From Vreelandella rituensis (lineage in GTDB: Bacteria; Pseudomonadota; Gammaproteobacteria; Pseudomonadales; Halomonadaceae), in contig NZ_QPIJ01000002.1 of assembly GCF_003336665.1 (NCBI RefSeq), forward strand, positions 62,001 to 126,000: a stretch of 64,000 bases of DNA, given 5' to 3'. Both the position numbers and the translations under genes were made by a program. Positions 16,270-25,802 of this stretch are shown here, in pieces; the stretch's first letter is position 1; the number at the start of each line of letters is the position of its first letter. The notes under the pieces were generated by a model. The model had not been told where the DNA came from. It did not search any database and worked only from the letters and a program-made list of their open reading frames with translations.

Positions 16270-17589
16270 ATGTCGCAACCCTTGACTCGCCATAACCGCC
16301 CTCAGCTAGTGCTTGATGCCATCGCGGCCGTCAATGCCGACCTCTCGGACGCTGATCGTGCGGCAAAATACGACAAACTCGCAACATCACCGTACCGCTT
16401 CTTCCGTGGTACCAACCATCTCTATTGGAACGATGTCTGGCATGACTGGCGCTTCGCCCTGTTCGGCGGGCTGTCCGAGACTCAGACGTGGCTGCAGGGC
16501 GATGCACATGCCTACAATTTCGGCGCCTACGGCCACCATGACGATAATGTGCGTTACGGCATGGACGACTTTGACGATGCGCTGATTGGCGACTACCAGT
16601 ACGACGTCTGGCGCCTGGCCATCAGTCTGGTGCTGGATGCCCGCGAGAACGTTGGGCTGTCGCGCAAGAGCACTCGCAAGGCGCTCAAAGCGTTACTGGA
16701 AAGCTACCATGACGAACTGGCGGGTCATGCGCGCGGCGAAACACCAGAGGCGGTAACGCTCGATACAGCCAAGGGTCCCTTGAAGCCCTTCATGCAGAAA
16801 GTGGCTGACAAGCGCAGTCGAGCACAGATGCTGGAGAAATGGACGCGGCAAAGCGCCGAGGGACGTTGCTTCGCCGATAGGCCGGATAAGCTTGTCGGTT
16901 TGCCGGCGCATACGGCCAGCCAACTGCGCAAGGCCGTTGAGGAAGAGTACCGCCAGACACTGCAGAGCGTACGCGCCGAGGCGGACGAGGATCATTTCCG
17001 AGTCAAGGACATGGCGCGGCGCCTGGATGCGGGGATCGGCTCGCTGGGGCGAGAGCGTTTTTACGTACTGATCGAAGGCGGACGCGATCATGAACACGAC
17101 GACGTGATTCTCGACGTCAAGCACCAGGCGCCGCCGGAGGGGTGGGCGATGATGACAGCGGCCGAGAAACGAGCTTGGCGAAAAGCCTTTCCGCATGAAG
17201 GCATCCGCCACGCGGCGGCTTTCTGCGCCATTGCCGAGCATCCAGATATCTATCTGGGCTGGCTGCATCTAGGCGACCGGGTGTTCTCGGTACGCGAGCG
17301 CTCACCCTTCAAGGTCGACTTCCCGACCCACAAAATCGACGCCGCCAAGCCCTATCGCAAGCTGGTCAAACAATGGGGCCGGATTCTGGCGCGCGAACAC
17401 CTGCGTGGCGCACGTGCCCTGCACCAGGACGACCCGGCCCGCTTCGCGCGAAGCGTCTGCGCACGGCTCGATGGACGCCTGGAGCATTTCGTCGATATGG
17501 TGACGACTCTGGCCGTGAGCTACGCCGATTGTGTGACTCAGGATTACCGCACCTTTGTCGAGGCCCTGCCGGACAGGCTAGACCCTTGA
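16270..17589 (+). CDS. DUF2252 family protein
   Basis: Soluble protein of 439 residues with the DUF2252 core: SPYRFFRGTNHLYWND (near 40-55), LQGDAHAYNFGAY (near 77-89) and the acidic GMDDFDDALIGDYQYDVWRL (near 97-116). The H/N/D residues in these motifs resemble the catalytic and metal-binding loops of protein-kinase-like phosphotransferases, but no function is established for the family. It ends 10 bp before dctB, whose ribosome site overlaps its stop, so it is probably the first gene of a DUF2252-dctB-dctD message. Confidence 0.9.
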   Translation: MSQPLTRHNRPQLVLDAIAAVNADLSDADRAAKYDKLATSPYRFFRGTNHLYWNDVWHDWRFALFGGLSETQTWLQGDAHAYNFGAYGHHDDNVRYGMDDFDDALIGDYQYDVWRLAISLVLDARENVGLSRKSTRKALKALLESYHDELAGHARGETPEAVTLDTAKGPLKPFMQKVADKRSRAQMLEKWTRQSAEGRCFADRPDKLVGLPAHTASQLRKAVEEEYRQTLQSVRAEADEDHFRVKDMARRLDAGIGSLGRERFYVLIEGGRDHEHDDVILDVKHQAPPEGWAMMTAAEKRAWRKAFPHEGIRHAAAFCAIAEHPDIYLGWLHLGDRVFSVRERSPFKVDFPTHKIDAAKPYRKLVKQWGRILAREHLRGARALHQDDPARFARSVCARLDGRLEHFVDMVTTLAVSYADCVTQDYRTFVEALPDRLDP

Positions 17590-17599
17590 GGCAATCGCA

Positions 17600-19357
17600 G
17601 TGAACAGGAAAATCGGGCTACGCGCCCTGGTTCTGCCACCCTTGCTGGCGCTGGGCCTTTTGGGGCTGTGGTGGTTATGGCATTGGCAATACAGCCAAAC
17701 CCAAGCTGATGCCCAGCGCCACGCCGAAAATCGTCTGGCCCTCTACACCAGCAGCCTGCAAGGCGCGCTGGAACGCTTTACCTATCTGCCCGGCCTGCTG
17801 GCCCAGCAGCCTTTAATTCAGGCAGCGCTACGCGACCCCAGTGATCTATCCCTGCCGCAAGTCAACCGGCATCTGGCATTGGTGGCCGAACGTTCCGGCG
17901 CCGAAACCATCTTTCTCATGAATGACCAGGGTGTCACCCTGGCCAGCAGCAACCATGAACTCGAACAAAGCTTCGTCGGTCACGATTATCACTTTCGCCC
18001 GTATTTTTTTGACGCCATGCACAAGGGTAGCGGAGAATTCTTTGCGGTAGGCAGCACGACCGGGCGGCCGGGTTATTTCACCTCTTACGCCGTCACGCTT
18101 TCCGGTGCGGCGACCGCGGGGGTGCTGACGGTCAAGGTCTCGCTGGAAGCGCTCCAGGACGATTGGCGCCGAGCGCATGAAAACGTCATGCTGTCGGATG
18201 CCAACGGCGTAGTGATACTTTCCAGCCGCGAGCAATGGCGTTTTCAGCACATCGATGGGCTTTCCGATGCCGCCCTGGCCCAGATTCACGCCCAACGTCA
18301 ATTTCTCGATGAGCCGCTCCCCCTGTTGGGTCGCCGTCTGCATGACGGTACCCTGGTCATGGATACCCAGGGGGTAGGCGAGCGTTTTCTGGTCACCTCC
18401 TTGCCGCTTTCCACGCTTGGCTGGTCGATGCATTACCTGAGTCCGGTGCGCCCGCTTTATACCAGTGCACGCAACATGCTCCTGGCCGGCCTGGTCACGC
18501 TTTCGGCGTTACTGTTGCTAGGCCTGTGGCTACGCGAACGCCAAAAACGCCAGCACATGCGCGATGCCCAGGCGCAGATCGTCCAGCAAGCCAATGTGCG
18601 CCTGGAAGAGCGTGTCCAGGAGCGTACCCGGGCATTGGAGGATGCCCAGGCCGAGCTGGTCCAGGCAGGCAAGCTGGCCGCCCTGGGCACCATGGCGGCA
18701 GGTATCGCCCATGAGCTCAACCAACCACTTTCCGGCATACGTACCTACGCCGCCAACGGCGAACGCTTGCTGGCGCTTGGCCGCCAGGAAACGGCAGGCG
18801 CCAACTTTCAGCGCATTCAGGTATTGAGCAAACGCCTGGCCCGGCTGATCGAACAACTCAAGCTCTTCGCCCGCAAGGGGGGCAGCCGAGACAGTGTGGA
18901 CCTCCAGACCAGTCTCGACTTCGTGCTTGAACTGCTCGAGGAGCGCTTCCAGCAACAGAAAGTGCGCCTGGAGCGCGACGGTGCCTGGCAGCAGCCACTG
19001 CTGGTGCGTGGAGACGACGTTCGCCTCGAGCAGTTGCTCACCAATCTGCTGGGCAATGCGCTGGATGCCTTGGGCGACACGCCGGACGGCGTGATTCACC
19101 TTCATGCCGAGGTAACCCCGGCGCAAGTGCTATTGACCATCCATGACAACGGCCCCGGTTTGCCCCAAGAGGTTATCGAACAGATGTTCGACCCCTTCTT
19201 CACGACCAAGCCGGTGGGCGAAGGCCTGGGGCTGGGACTGTTCATCAGCTACGGCATCGTTCAGGATCTTGGCGGCAAGCTCAGCGCCGGCAATCACGTC
19301 GCCAAAGGCGCCTGGTTTCGTCTGGCGTTACCGCGTGGCGAGGAGCTCCCTACATGA
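17600..19357 (+). CDS. dctB: C4-dicarboxylate sensor histidine kinase DctB
   Basis: Membrane kinase of 585 residues. Helix near 10-28, a periplasmic double-PAS/Cache sensor to about residue 285 (HDYHFRPYFFDAM and STTGRPGYFTSYAV are typical of DctB), second helix near 290-312, a coiled coil near 318-358, the phosphorylation motif AAGIAHELNQPLSGIRTY near 370-387, and HATPase boxes LLTNLLGNALDALGD, DNGPGLP and GLGLGLFISYGI. GTG 17600 follows GAGG. It phosphorylates the overlapping DctD. Confidence 0.93.
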   Translation: MNRKIGLRALVLPPLLALGLLGLWWLWHWQYSQTQADAQRHAENRLALYTSSLQGALERFTYLPGLLAQQPLIQAALRDPSDLSLPQVNRHLALVAERSGAETIFLMNDQGVTLASSNHELEQSFVGHDYHFRPYFFDAMHKGSGEFFAVGSTTGRPGYFTSYAVTLSGAATAGVLTVKVSLEALQDDWRRAHENVMLSDANGVVILSSREQWRFQHIDGLSDAALAQIHAQRQFLDEPLPLLGRRLHDGTLVMDTQGVGERFLVTSLPLSTLGWSMHYLSPVRPLYTSARNMLLAGLVTLSALLLLGLWLRERQKRQHMRDAQAQIVQQANVRLEERVQERTRALEDAQAELVQAGKLAALGTMAAGIAHELNQPLSGIRTYAANGERLLALGRQETAGANFQRIQVLSKRLARLIEQLKLFARKGGSRDSVDLQTSLDFVLELLEERFQQQKVRLERDGAWQQPLLVRGDDVRLEQLLTNLLGNALDALGDTPDGVIHLHAEVTPAQVLLTIHDNGPGLPQEVIEQMFDPFFTTKPVGEGLGLGLFISYGIVQDLGGKLSAGNHVAKGAWFRLALPRGEELPT

Positions 19358-20736
19358 CACAACCATCTGCCGGCACCTTCTCTCGCATACCTGCCGCCAC
19401 ACTGCCGGTCTGGCTGGTGGAAGACGACGCCGATGTTCGCGACTCTCTCAGCCAGTGGCTGGAAGTATCCGGGCTGGAGGTGCGAACGTTTTCCCGTGCC
19501 CGCGAGGCGCTCAAGGCACTTCAGAGCGACCAGCAGTGCGGCGTCTTGATCAGTGACATCAAGATGCCCGAGATGGATGGCCTGGCCTTGTTCGCCGCCG
19601 TGCAGGCGCTCGACACACCCCCTCCGGTGATTCTGATTACCGGTCACGGCGACGTGCCCATGGCGGTGGCGGCGATTCAGCAGGGGGCCTGGGATTTCGT
19701 GCAAAAGCCCTTCGAGCCCGAGCGCCTGGAAGAATGCGTTCGCCGGGCGCTGGAGCATCGCGCCCTGGCGCTGGAAAACCTGCAGTTGCAACAGGCGCTG
19801 CGCCATAACTATTTGAGCACTCGACTGCTCGGCGACTCCGCGCCCATGCAAGCGCTGCGGCGCCAGGTGGAAAACCTGGCCGCCAGCCGCGCCAACGTGG
19901 TGATCAACGGCGAAACCGGCAGCGGCAAGGAAGTGGTGGCCCGTGCCCTGCACGATTTCGGCACCGGCAGCCAAGGCACCTTCGTGGCCTTGAATTGCGG
20001 CGCCATGAACAGCGACTTGATTGAATCGGAGCTGTTCGGGCATGAAAAAGGCGCCTTTACCGGGGCGGGCGAGCGGCGCATCGGCCGTCTGGAAGTCGCC
20101 AGCCACGGCACCCTGTTTCTGGATGAAATAGAATCACTGCCCCTTTCTGCACAGGTCAAGCTGTTGCGCGCCCTGCAGGAAGGCGAAATCACGCGCCTGG
20201 GCAGCAACCAGGTGATTCACCTTCACCTGCGAGTCGTGGCGGCCAGCAAGGAAAACCTGCTGGAAATGGTATCGGAGGGCGGTTTTCGCGAGGATCTCTA
20301 TTATCGCCTGGCGATTGCCGAGCTTGCGATTCCTCCCCTGCGCGAGCGACGCGAGGACATTCCCTTGTTGTTTCGCCACTTCTGCCATCAGGCCGCCGAG
20401 GTTCACGAAAGGCCCCTGCTAGAACCCACCACGCAACTGCTTGGCGCCCTGGGCAATCATCGTTGGCCGGGAAACCTGCGTGAGCTGCGCAATATCGCCA
20501 CGCGCTTTATTCTGGGGCTGGATCTGCCCTGGCAAACCTCGCTTGTGCCGAACCACCAGTCCTGCGCCCTGTCGGCGCGTATGGAAGCATTTGAAGCCAC
20601 CGTCCTGAAAGAGGCGTTGCAGCGTCATGCCGGCAACATTCAAGCGGTACTCGAAGAGCTCGACCTGCCTCGCCGCACTCTCAACCAGAAGATGCAACGC
20701 CATCAGTTGCGCCGCGAAGACTTTCTGGCTCCCTGA
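19354..20736 (+). CDS. dctD: Sigma-54-dependent response regulator DctD
   Basis: NtrC-family activator of 460 residues. Receiver domain 18-130 with phosphoacceptor Asp68 (LISDIKMPEMDG); AAA+ domain about 155-385 with Walker A GETGSGKE, the sigma-54-contacting GAFTGA loop, and Walker B LFLDEIES; C-terminal Fis-type HTH (HAGNIQAVLEELDLPRRTLNQKM). Its ATG overlaps the dctB stop (ATGA). The likely target is the TRAP operon just downstream, whose upstream region holds a -24/-12 promoter and two inverted repeats. Confidence 0.95.
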   Translation: MTQPSAGTFSRIPAATLPVWLVEDDADVRDSLSQWLEVSGLEVRTFSRAREALKALQSDQQCGVLISDIKMPEMDGLALFAAVQALDTPPPVILITGHGDVPMAVAAIQQGAWDFVQKPFEPERLEECVRRALEHRALALENLQLQQALRHNYLSTRLLGDSAPMQALRRQVENLAASRANVVINGETGSGKEVVARALHDFGTGSQGTFVALNCGAMNSDLIESELFGHEKGAFTGAGERRIGRLEVASHGTLFLDEIESLPLSAQVKLLRALQEGEITRLGSNQVIHLHLRVVAASKENLLEMVSEGGFREDLYYRLAIAELAIPPLRERREDIPLLFRHFCHQAAEVHERPLLEPTTQLLGALGNHRWPGNLRELRNIATRFILGLDLPWQTSLVPNHQSCALSARMEAFEATVLKEALQRHAGNIQAVLEELDLPRRTLNQKMQRHQLRREDFLAP

Positions 20737-20760
20737 AAGCCTTTCAGACAGGCTTGTACC

Positions 20761-20816
20761 ATCGGCCATTTCTTGCCGATGAAGGCGAAAACCACCGGCG
20801 AAAAATGGCCGGTGGT
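20761..20816. promoter_or_regulatory. Two inverted repeats, candidate DctD enhancer sites
   Basis: ATCGGC-N8-GCCGAT (20761-20780) and ACCACCGGC-N8-GCCGGTGGT (20791-20816) are spaced about 33 bp centre to centre. Both have an 8-bp spacer and share a CGGC/GCCG core. They lie roughly 75-130 bp upstream of the sigma-54 promoter. The second could alternatively be the dctD terminator, but it lacks a T-tract. Confidence 0.5.
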
Positions 20817-20889
20817 CGCGCCACTCTCTTCTTCTTTAGTCGTATAAATAAAAACACAACTCATTGATTCATATATGTCTATTTAAACA

Positions 20890-20905
20890 TGGCCGGTTTC
20901 TCGCT
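20890..20905 (+). promoter_or_regulatory. Sigma-54 promoter for the TAXI-TRAP operon
   Basis: TGGCCGG-TTTC-TCGCT matches the -24/-12 consensus at TGGC and at the GC of the -12 element with exact spacing. It lies 59 bp before the binding-protein ATG and immediately after dctD, which encodes a sigma-54 activator. Confidence 0.6.
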
Positions 20906-20963
20906 CTATTGGAATATGGGGTAGCGATTACTCCCACAATTCCAATAAGCCAGGAGACACTCC

Positions 20964-21989
20964 ATGCTGAAACGCCAATTTCTCAAGACCACTCTTTGCC
21001 TTGCCACCGCCGCTGCACTAGGCGTGAGCGCCTCCGCGGTTATCGCTCAGGAAAACGACCAGGGCGGCCAGTACATCATGGGCACCGCCACCACCGGGGG
21101 CACTTTCTACCCGGTAGGTGTGGCGCTTTCCACCCTGGTGCGTGTCAAGCTCGAACCCACCCACGATATTTCCATTTCCGCCATCAGCTCGGCGGGCTCG
21201 GCGGAAAACTTGCGCCTGATGGACGACGGTCAGGCGCAGTTTGGCATTCTCCAGGCGCTGTACGGTGCCTGGGCGTGGTCCGGTGAAGGTCCGGTGCCCA
21301 AGGCCTACGACAACGTGCGCTCAATTTCCATGCTGTGGCAGAACGTCGAACACTTCGTGATGCGCGCCGAGCTTGTCGAAACCGGCACCATCGACGACCT
21401 GGCCCAGCTGTATGGCCGTGGTTTCTCGATCGGCGCGCGCAATTCGGGTACCGAAGGCTCCGGTCGGCAGATTCTTGCCGGCCTGGAAATCGATCCAGAG
21501 CAGATGGACATCGCCTACCTGGGTTACAGCCCTAGCGCCGATTCCATGCAGAACGGCAATATCGACGGCATGAACATACCGGCGGGCGTACCGGCTTCCG
21601 CCGTGACCAGGGCCTACGCCAACATGAGCGATGAGATCACCACCCTGAACGTGACCGCTGAGCAGCTTGAGCGTATCAATGGCCAATACCCGGTATGGAG
21701 CGCTTTCGACATTCCCGCCGACACCTACCCCGGTCAGGACGCGTCGATCAACACCATTTCCCAGCCCAACATCCTGGTGGTCAACGCAGATGTGCCGGAA
21801 GAGCATGTCTATCAGATCACCAAGGCGATGTTCGAGAACCTGCCGTTTCTGAACAACATTCACCCGGCGACGCGCGACATGGCGGTGGAAAAAGCCCTCG
21901 ACGGCCTGCCGATGCCGCTGCATCCAGGCGCCGCGCGCTATTTCCAGGAGCAAGGCATGCAAATTCCCGAGCACCTTCTCGAAGGCTGA
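20964..21989 (+). CDS. TAXI-type TRAP transporter substrate-binding protein
   Basis: Periplasmic binding protein of 341 residues. A signal peptide ends near residue 28 (VIAQEND). The mature N-terminus has the TAXI hallmark MGTATTGGTFYPVGVALSTL (near 36-55), and SIGARNSGTEGSGRQIL appears mid-protein. TAXI proteins feed fused TRAP permeases with anions such as glutamate, alpha-ketoglutarate or other carboxylates; the ligand here is not predicted. AGGAGA precedes the ATG. It is followed 80 bp later by the permease gene. Confidence 0.93.
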   Translation: MLKRQFLKTTLCLATAAALGVSASAVIAQENDQGGQYIMGTATTGGTFYPVGVALSTLVRVKLEPTHDISISAISSAGSAENLRLMDDGQAQFGILQALYGAWAWSGEGPVPKAYDNVRSISMLWQNVEHFVMRAELVETGTIDDLAQLYGRGFSIGARNSGTEGSGRQILAGLEIDPEQMDIAYLGYSPSADSMQNGNIDGMNIPAGVPASAVTRAYANMSDEITTLNVTAEQLERINGQYPVWSAFDIPADTYPGQDASINTISQPNILVVNADVPEEHVYQITKAMFENLPFLNNIHPATRDMAVEKALDGLPMPLHPGAARYFQEQGMQIPEHLLEG

Positions 21990-22070
21990 TGCCCCTCTCG
22001 TCCAGCATCCGCCCGGCACCGGCCGGGTGGATGACCTCTCTATGCCTTACTGTGTTTCATGAGGTACACC

Positions 22071-24203
22071 ATGAGCCATTCGACACCTGATACGGTGCGC
22101 GACGAATCCGCAAGCAACGCTCCGGAGCGCCTCGACCACCCTTGGCTTGGCCGGATTCTGAGCCTGCTCGCCATCGTCGTTGCCTTCTCGCATATCTATT
22201 TCAATACCCTGGGCACCGTCTCGGAGGTTTGGGTCAGCGCCCTGCACTTCGGCATGTTCGGCTTGTTGTGCGCCCTTTCCGTGCCCATGTTCAAGGCGCG
22301 CTCCGCTAGCGGCCAACGCCTGTTGCTCGCGGTCGATGTGTGTCTCGGCCTGGCCGCCTTGGGCTGTGCGTTTTACTTGATCGGCTTCGAAGACGCCCTC
22401 TATGCCCGTGGGGTGCGCTTTTCCCTGGCCGACTGGATCGTTTCGATTACCGCTTTGGCGTTGGTACTGGAATTCGCCCGCCGCACCACCGGCTGGTTCA
22501 TCCCACTGCTATGTATCATTGCGCTGACCTACGTGGCCTGGTGGGGACGCTACGTAGGCGGGGTATTCAATTTTCCCGGACTGAACTGGGAAACCGTCCT
22601 CTTTCGCAGCTTTCTCGGCGGTGACGGCATCCTGGGCTCGATCGCCCGGATTTCCTGGTCCTATGTCTTCATGTTCATTCTCTTCGGCGCCTTTCTGGTA
22701 CGTTCCGGCGCCGGCGAGTTCATCATCGAGTTGGCGCGTTGCGCCGCTGGCCGCTTTGTCGGCGGCCCGGGGTTCGTGGCGGTGTTCGCTTCCGGGCTGA
22801 TGGGGTCGGTATCGGGTTCCAGCGTGGCCAATACCGTTTCCACCGGCGTGATCACCATTCCGCTGATGCGCAAGGCCGGTTTTCCACCGCGTTTCGCTGC
22901 CGGGGTTGAAGCCGCGGCTTCCACCGGGGGCCAGCTCATGCCTCCGGTGATGGGTGCGGGCGCCTTCATCATGGCCTCCTATACCCAGGTCTCGTACCTC
23001 ACCATCATCGGCGTCGCCGCCCTGCCGGCACTGCTGTACTTTCTTTCGGTAGCCATGTTCGTGCGCATCGAAGCCAAGCGCAGCGATGCTCAGCACATGG
23101 AAACCGAACAGGCGCCACGGCTGCTCGACGTGCTCAAGGGCGGCTGGCATTTCCTGCTGCCGCTGGTGATTCTGGTCGCGGCGCTTATCAATGGCTTCAC
23201 CCCCACCTACGCCGCCGGTATCGCTATCGTGTCGGTGGTGGGCGCTTCCTGGCTGTCGCGTTCCCCCATGAACCTTCGGGCGGTTATCGACGCCCTGGTG
23301 CTGGGTACCCGCAACATGATTCCCACCGCGATCCTGCTGCTGACAGTCGGGCTGATCGTCAACGTGGTGTCCACCACGGGTATCGGCAACATCTTTTCGT
23401 TGATGATCACCGACTGGGCCGGCGGCAGCCTCCTGATCACCATGGTGTTGATCGCGATTGCCTCCCTGGTGCTGGGCATGGGCCTGCCGGTAACCGCCGC
23501 TTATATCGTGCTGGGCACACTGTCAGCTCCGGCGCTTTACGGCCTGATGGCGGAAAGCCAGCTACTGGAGCTGATCATGGCCGGTGAGCTACCCGAGCAG
23601 GCACGCGCGATCTTCATGCTCGCCGCCCCGGATGCCCTGGAAGCGCTGAACGCGCCGATGGATGCCGCCGGCGCCCGGGAACTGCTGGCGGTGGTGCCGG
23701 ATAACTTCCGCTCACAGCTTTACGAGCAGGCGCTTTCGCCGCATACGCTGTCGATGCTGCTGGTCGCCGCGCACATGGTGATCTTCTGGCTGTCGCAGGA
23801 TTCCAACGTGACCCCGCCGGTATGCCTTACCGCCTTCGCCGCGGCGGCCATCGCCAAGACACCGCCCATGCGCACCGGCTTTACCGCCTGGAAAATCGCC
23901 AAGGGGCTCTACATTATTCCCTTACTGTTCGTGTGGTCGCCAATGATCACCGGCACGCCAATGGAGATGCTGGTGGTGTTCGCCTTCGCGTTGTTCGGTA
24001 TCTACGCGATTATCGCCGGACTGGAAGGCCACCTGGAAAGCGAGCTGCCCTGGTGGCTGCGCCTGGCCATGTTCCCCATCGGCGCCCTGATGCTGTGGCC
24101 TCATGGGGTCTTGCTGATGGACTTCCTGGGCCTGGCGCTGTTTCTGACCACCCTGTGGTGGAGTGCCAGACGCGACCGCCGGACGGTACTTGCCACGGCC
24201 TGA
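22071..24203 (+). CDS. Fused TRAP transporter permease (4TM plus 12TM)
   Basis: Membrane protein of 710 residues in which the small DctQ-like and large DctM-like subunits are fused, as is usual for TAXI-TRAP systems. The DctM part shows GSVSGSSVANTVSTGVITIPLMRKAGF (near 250-275) and EAAASTGGQLMPPVMGAGAF just after, the core of the family. The C-terminal half repeats a similar fold (LVLGMGLPVTAAYIVLG; DSNVTPPVCLTAFAAAAIA). The ATG at 22071 has GAGG six bases upstream, unlike the ATG at 22059. It ends before a strong bidirectional terminator. Confidence 0.93.
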   Translation: MSHSTPDTVRDESASNAPERLDHPWLGRILSLLAIVVAFSHIYFNTLGTVSEVWVSALHFGMFGLLCALSVPMFKARSASGQRLLLAVDVCLGLAALGCAFYLIGFEDALYARGVRFSLADWIVSITALALVLEFARRTTGWFIPLLCIIALTYVAWWGRYVGGVFNFPGLNWETVLFRSFLGGDGILGSIARISWSYVFMFILFGAFLVRSGAGEFIIELARCAAGRFVGGPGFVAVFASGLMGSVSGSSVANTVSTGVITIPLMRKAGFPPRFAAGVEAAASTGGQLMPPVMGAGAFIMASYTQVSYLTIIGVAALPALLYFLSVAMFVRIEAKRSDAQHMETEQAPRLLDVLKGGWHFLLPLVILVAALINGFTPTYAAGIAIVSVVGASWLSRSPMNLRAVIDALVLGTRNMIPTAILLLTVGLIVNVVSTTGIGNIFSLMITDWAGGSLLITMVLIAIASLVLGMGLPVTAAYIVLGTLSAPALYGLMAESQLLELIMAGELPEQARAIFMLAAPDALEALNAPMDAAGARELLAVVPDNFRSQLYEQALSPHTLSMLLVAAHMVIFWLSQDSNVTPPVCLTAFAAAAIAKTPPMRTGFTAWKIAKGLYIIPLLFVWSPMITGTPMEMLVVFAFALFGIYAIIAGLEGHLESELPWWLRLAMFPIGALMLWPHGVLLMDFLGLALFLTTLWWSARRDRRTVLATA

Positions 24204-24255
24204 CGCTTAACGAGAATGCGGGGAAGTTGAACGACTCCCTGCAAGGCGCGTACAT

Positions 24256-24290
24256 AAAAACGCCGCCACCCTTAGGGTGGCGGCGTTTTT
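24256..24290. terminator. Bidirectional terminator between the TRAP operon and serA
   Basis: AAAAACGCCGCCACCC and GGGTGGCGGCGTTTTT form a perfect 16-bp stem with a TTA loop, T-rich on both exits. Confidence 0.95.
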
Positions 24291-24332
24291 TGTACTTCTT
24301 CGAAAGTACCTGGCTTACCAGCGTCTGACGGG

Positions 24333-25577
24333 TCAGCTGTTCTGTGACGAATACAAGGCACGGATTTTCAGGGTGTGCTGGACCTTCTTCAAGGCTTCCA
24401 GCGCCTGGGGACCGTAGGCCTTGTCCACGTCGATCACCACGTAACCCACCTTCTCGTTGGTCTGCAGGTACTGTCCGGAGATGTTGATGCCATTTTCCGA
24501 CAGCACCCGGTTGATCTCGGAAAGCACCCCAGGCACGTTGTCGTGAATGTGCAGCAGGCGATGCTTGTCCGGATGGGCGGGCAGCGCCACTTCGGGGAAG
24601 TTGACCGAAGTGACGGTGGTGCCGTTGTCGGAATAGGTGATCAGCTTCTCGGAAACCTCGATGCCGATATTTTCCTGAGCTTCCAGGGTCGAACCACCGA
24701 TGTGCGGGGTCAGGATGACGTTTTCCAGGCCGCGCAGCGGGCTTTCGAACTCTTCGTTGTTGCCCTTGGGTTCCACCGGGAACACATCGATGGCCGCACC
24801 GTTGAGTCGACCTTCCTTGATTGCCGCCGCCAGGGGTTCGATTTCCACCACGCTACCTCGCGAGGCATTGATCAGAATGCTGCCGGGCTTCATCGCGGCG
24901 ATTTCCTTCTCACCGATCATCCAGCGGGTGGAGGGCAAATCCGGCACGTGCAGGCTGACCACCTCGGAGCGGCTCAGCAGCTCTTCCAGGCTGGAGGCCT
25001 GGGAGGCATTGCCCATGCCCAGCTTGGCGATGACGTCGTAATAAAGCACCTTGAAGCCCAACGACTCCGCCAGCACCGAAAGCTGTGCGCCGATACTGCC
25101 GTAACCCACGATACCTAGCGTCTTGCCGCGGGCTTCATGGGAATTGCTGGCCGATTTCAGCCAGCCACCCTGGTGGGCTCGGGCGTTCTTCTCGGGAATG
25201 CCGCGCAGCAGCATGATGGCTTCCGCGAGCACCAGCTCCGCCACCGAGCGGGTATTGGAATAGGGCGCGTTGAACACCGGAATACCGCGCGCCAAGGCCG
25301 CATCCAGGTCCACCTGGTTGGTACCGATACAAAAGCAACCTACCGCGACCAGCTTTTCCGCCGCATCGAACACCCGAGCGTTGAGCTGGGTGCGCGAGCG
25401 AATGCCGATAAAATGTACATCGCGGATCTTTTCGATCAGCGCGTCCTCGTCCAGCGAGGTCGGCAGATATTCGATATTGCTGTAACCCGCGTTATGAAGA
25501 TTGTCCACCGCACTCTGGTGGACGCCCTCGAGCAGCAGGATCTTGATCTTGCTCTTGTCCAGGGACGTTTTGGCCAT
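24333..25577 (-). CDS. serA: D-3-phosphoglycerate dehydrogenase
   Basis: First enzyme of serine synthesis, oxidising 3-phosphoglycerate with NAD. The 414-residue length and layout match the gammaproteobacterial form: catalytic and NAD domains with GIVGYGSIGAQLSVLAE (near 157-173), the active-site arginine (NASRGSVVEI), Glu and His (LTPHIGGSTLEAQ near 293-305), and a C-terminal ACT domain (HDNVPGVLSEINRVLSENGIN) for serine feedback. The start is ATG 25575-25577, where the conserved sequence begins, although the frame is open further upstream. sdaA, which degrades serine, lies 35 kb away. Confidence 0.96.
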   Translation of the reverse strand: MAKTSLDKSKIKILLLEGVHQSAVDNLHNAGYSNIEYLPTSLDEDALIEKIRDVHFIGIRSRTQLNARVFDAAEKLVAVGCFCIGTNQVDLDAALARGIPVFNAPYSNTRSVAELVLAEAIMLLRGIPEKNARAHQGGWLKSASNSHEARGKTLGIVGYGSIGAQLSVLAESLGFKVLYYDVIAKLGMGNASQASSLEELLSRSEVVSLHVPDLPSTRWMIGEKEIAAMKPGSILINASRGSVVEIEPLAAAIKEGRLNGAAIDVFPVEPKGNNEEFESPLRGLENVILTPHIGGSTLEAQENIGIEVSEKLITYSDNGTTVTSVNFPEVALPAHPDKHRLLHIHDNVPGVLSEINRVLSENGINISGQYLQTNEKVGYVVIDVDKAYGPQALEALKKVQHTLKIRALYSSQNS

Positions 25578-25802
25578 GGCTGAATCAACCCCTTGGTCGG
25601 CGGCTTCCGCCGTGTATCGGTTCGTGGAAGGGCAATATGTTAGCACAGCCGATTCCCCCACAACGGCCCAAGCAAGATGAAAATGCTGCGCTGCGCGCAT
25701 GAAGGAGACACATATTCACCGCATGGCGGGGCAGACGCCACCCCTGGGGTAAGGTGTATACTGTCGGCTTTATTTCGAGTCACCGGGTAGACGGGCACTG
25801 GC

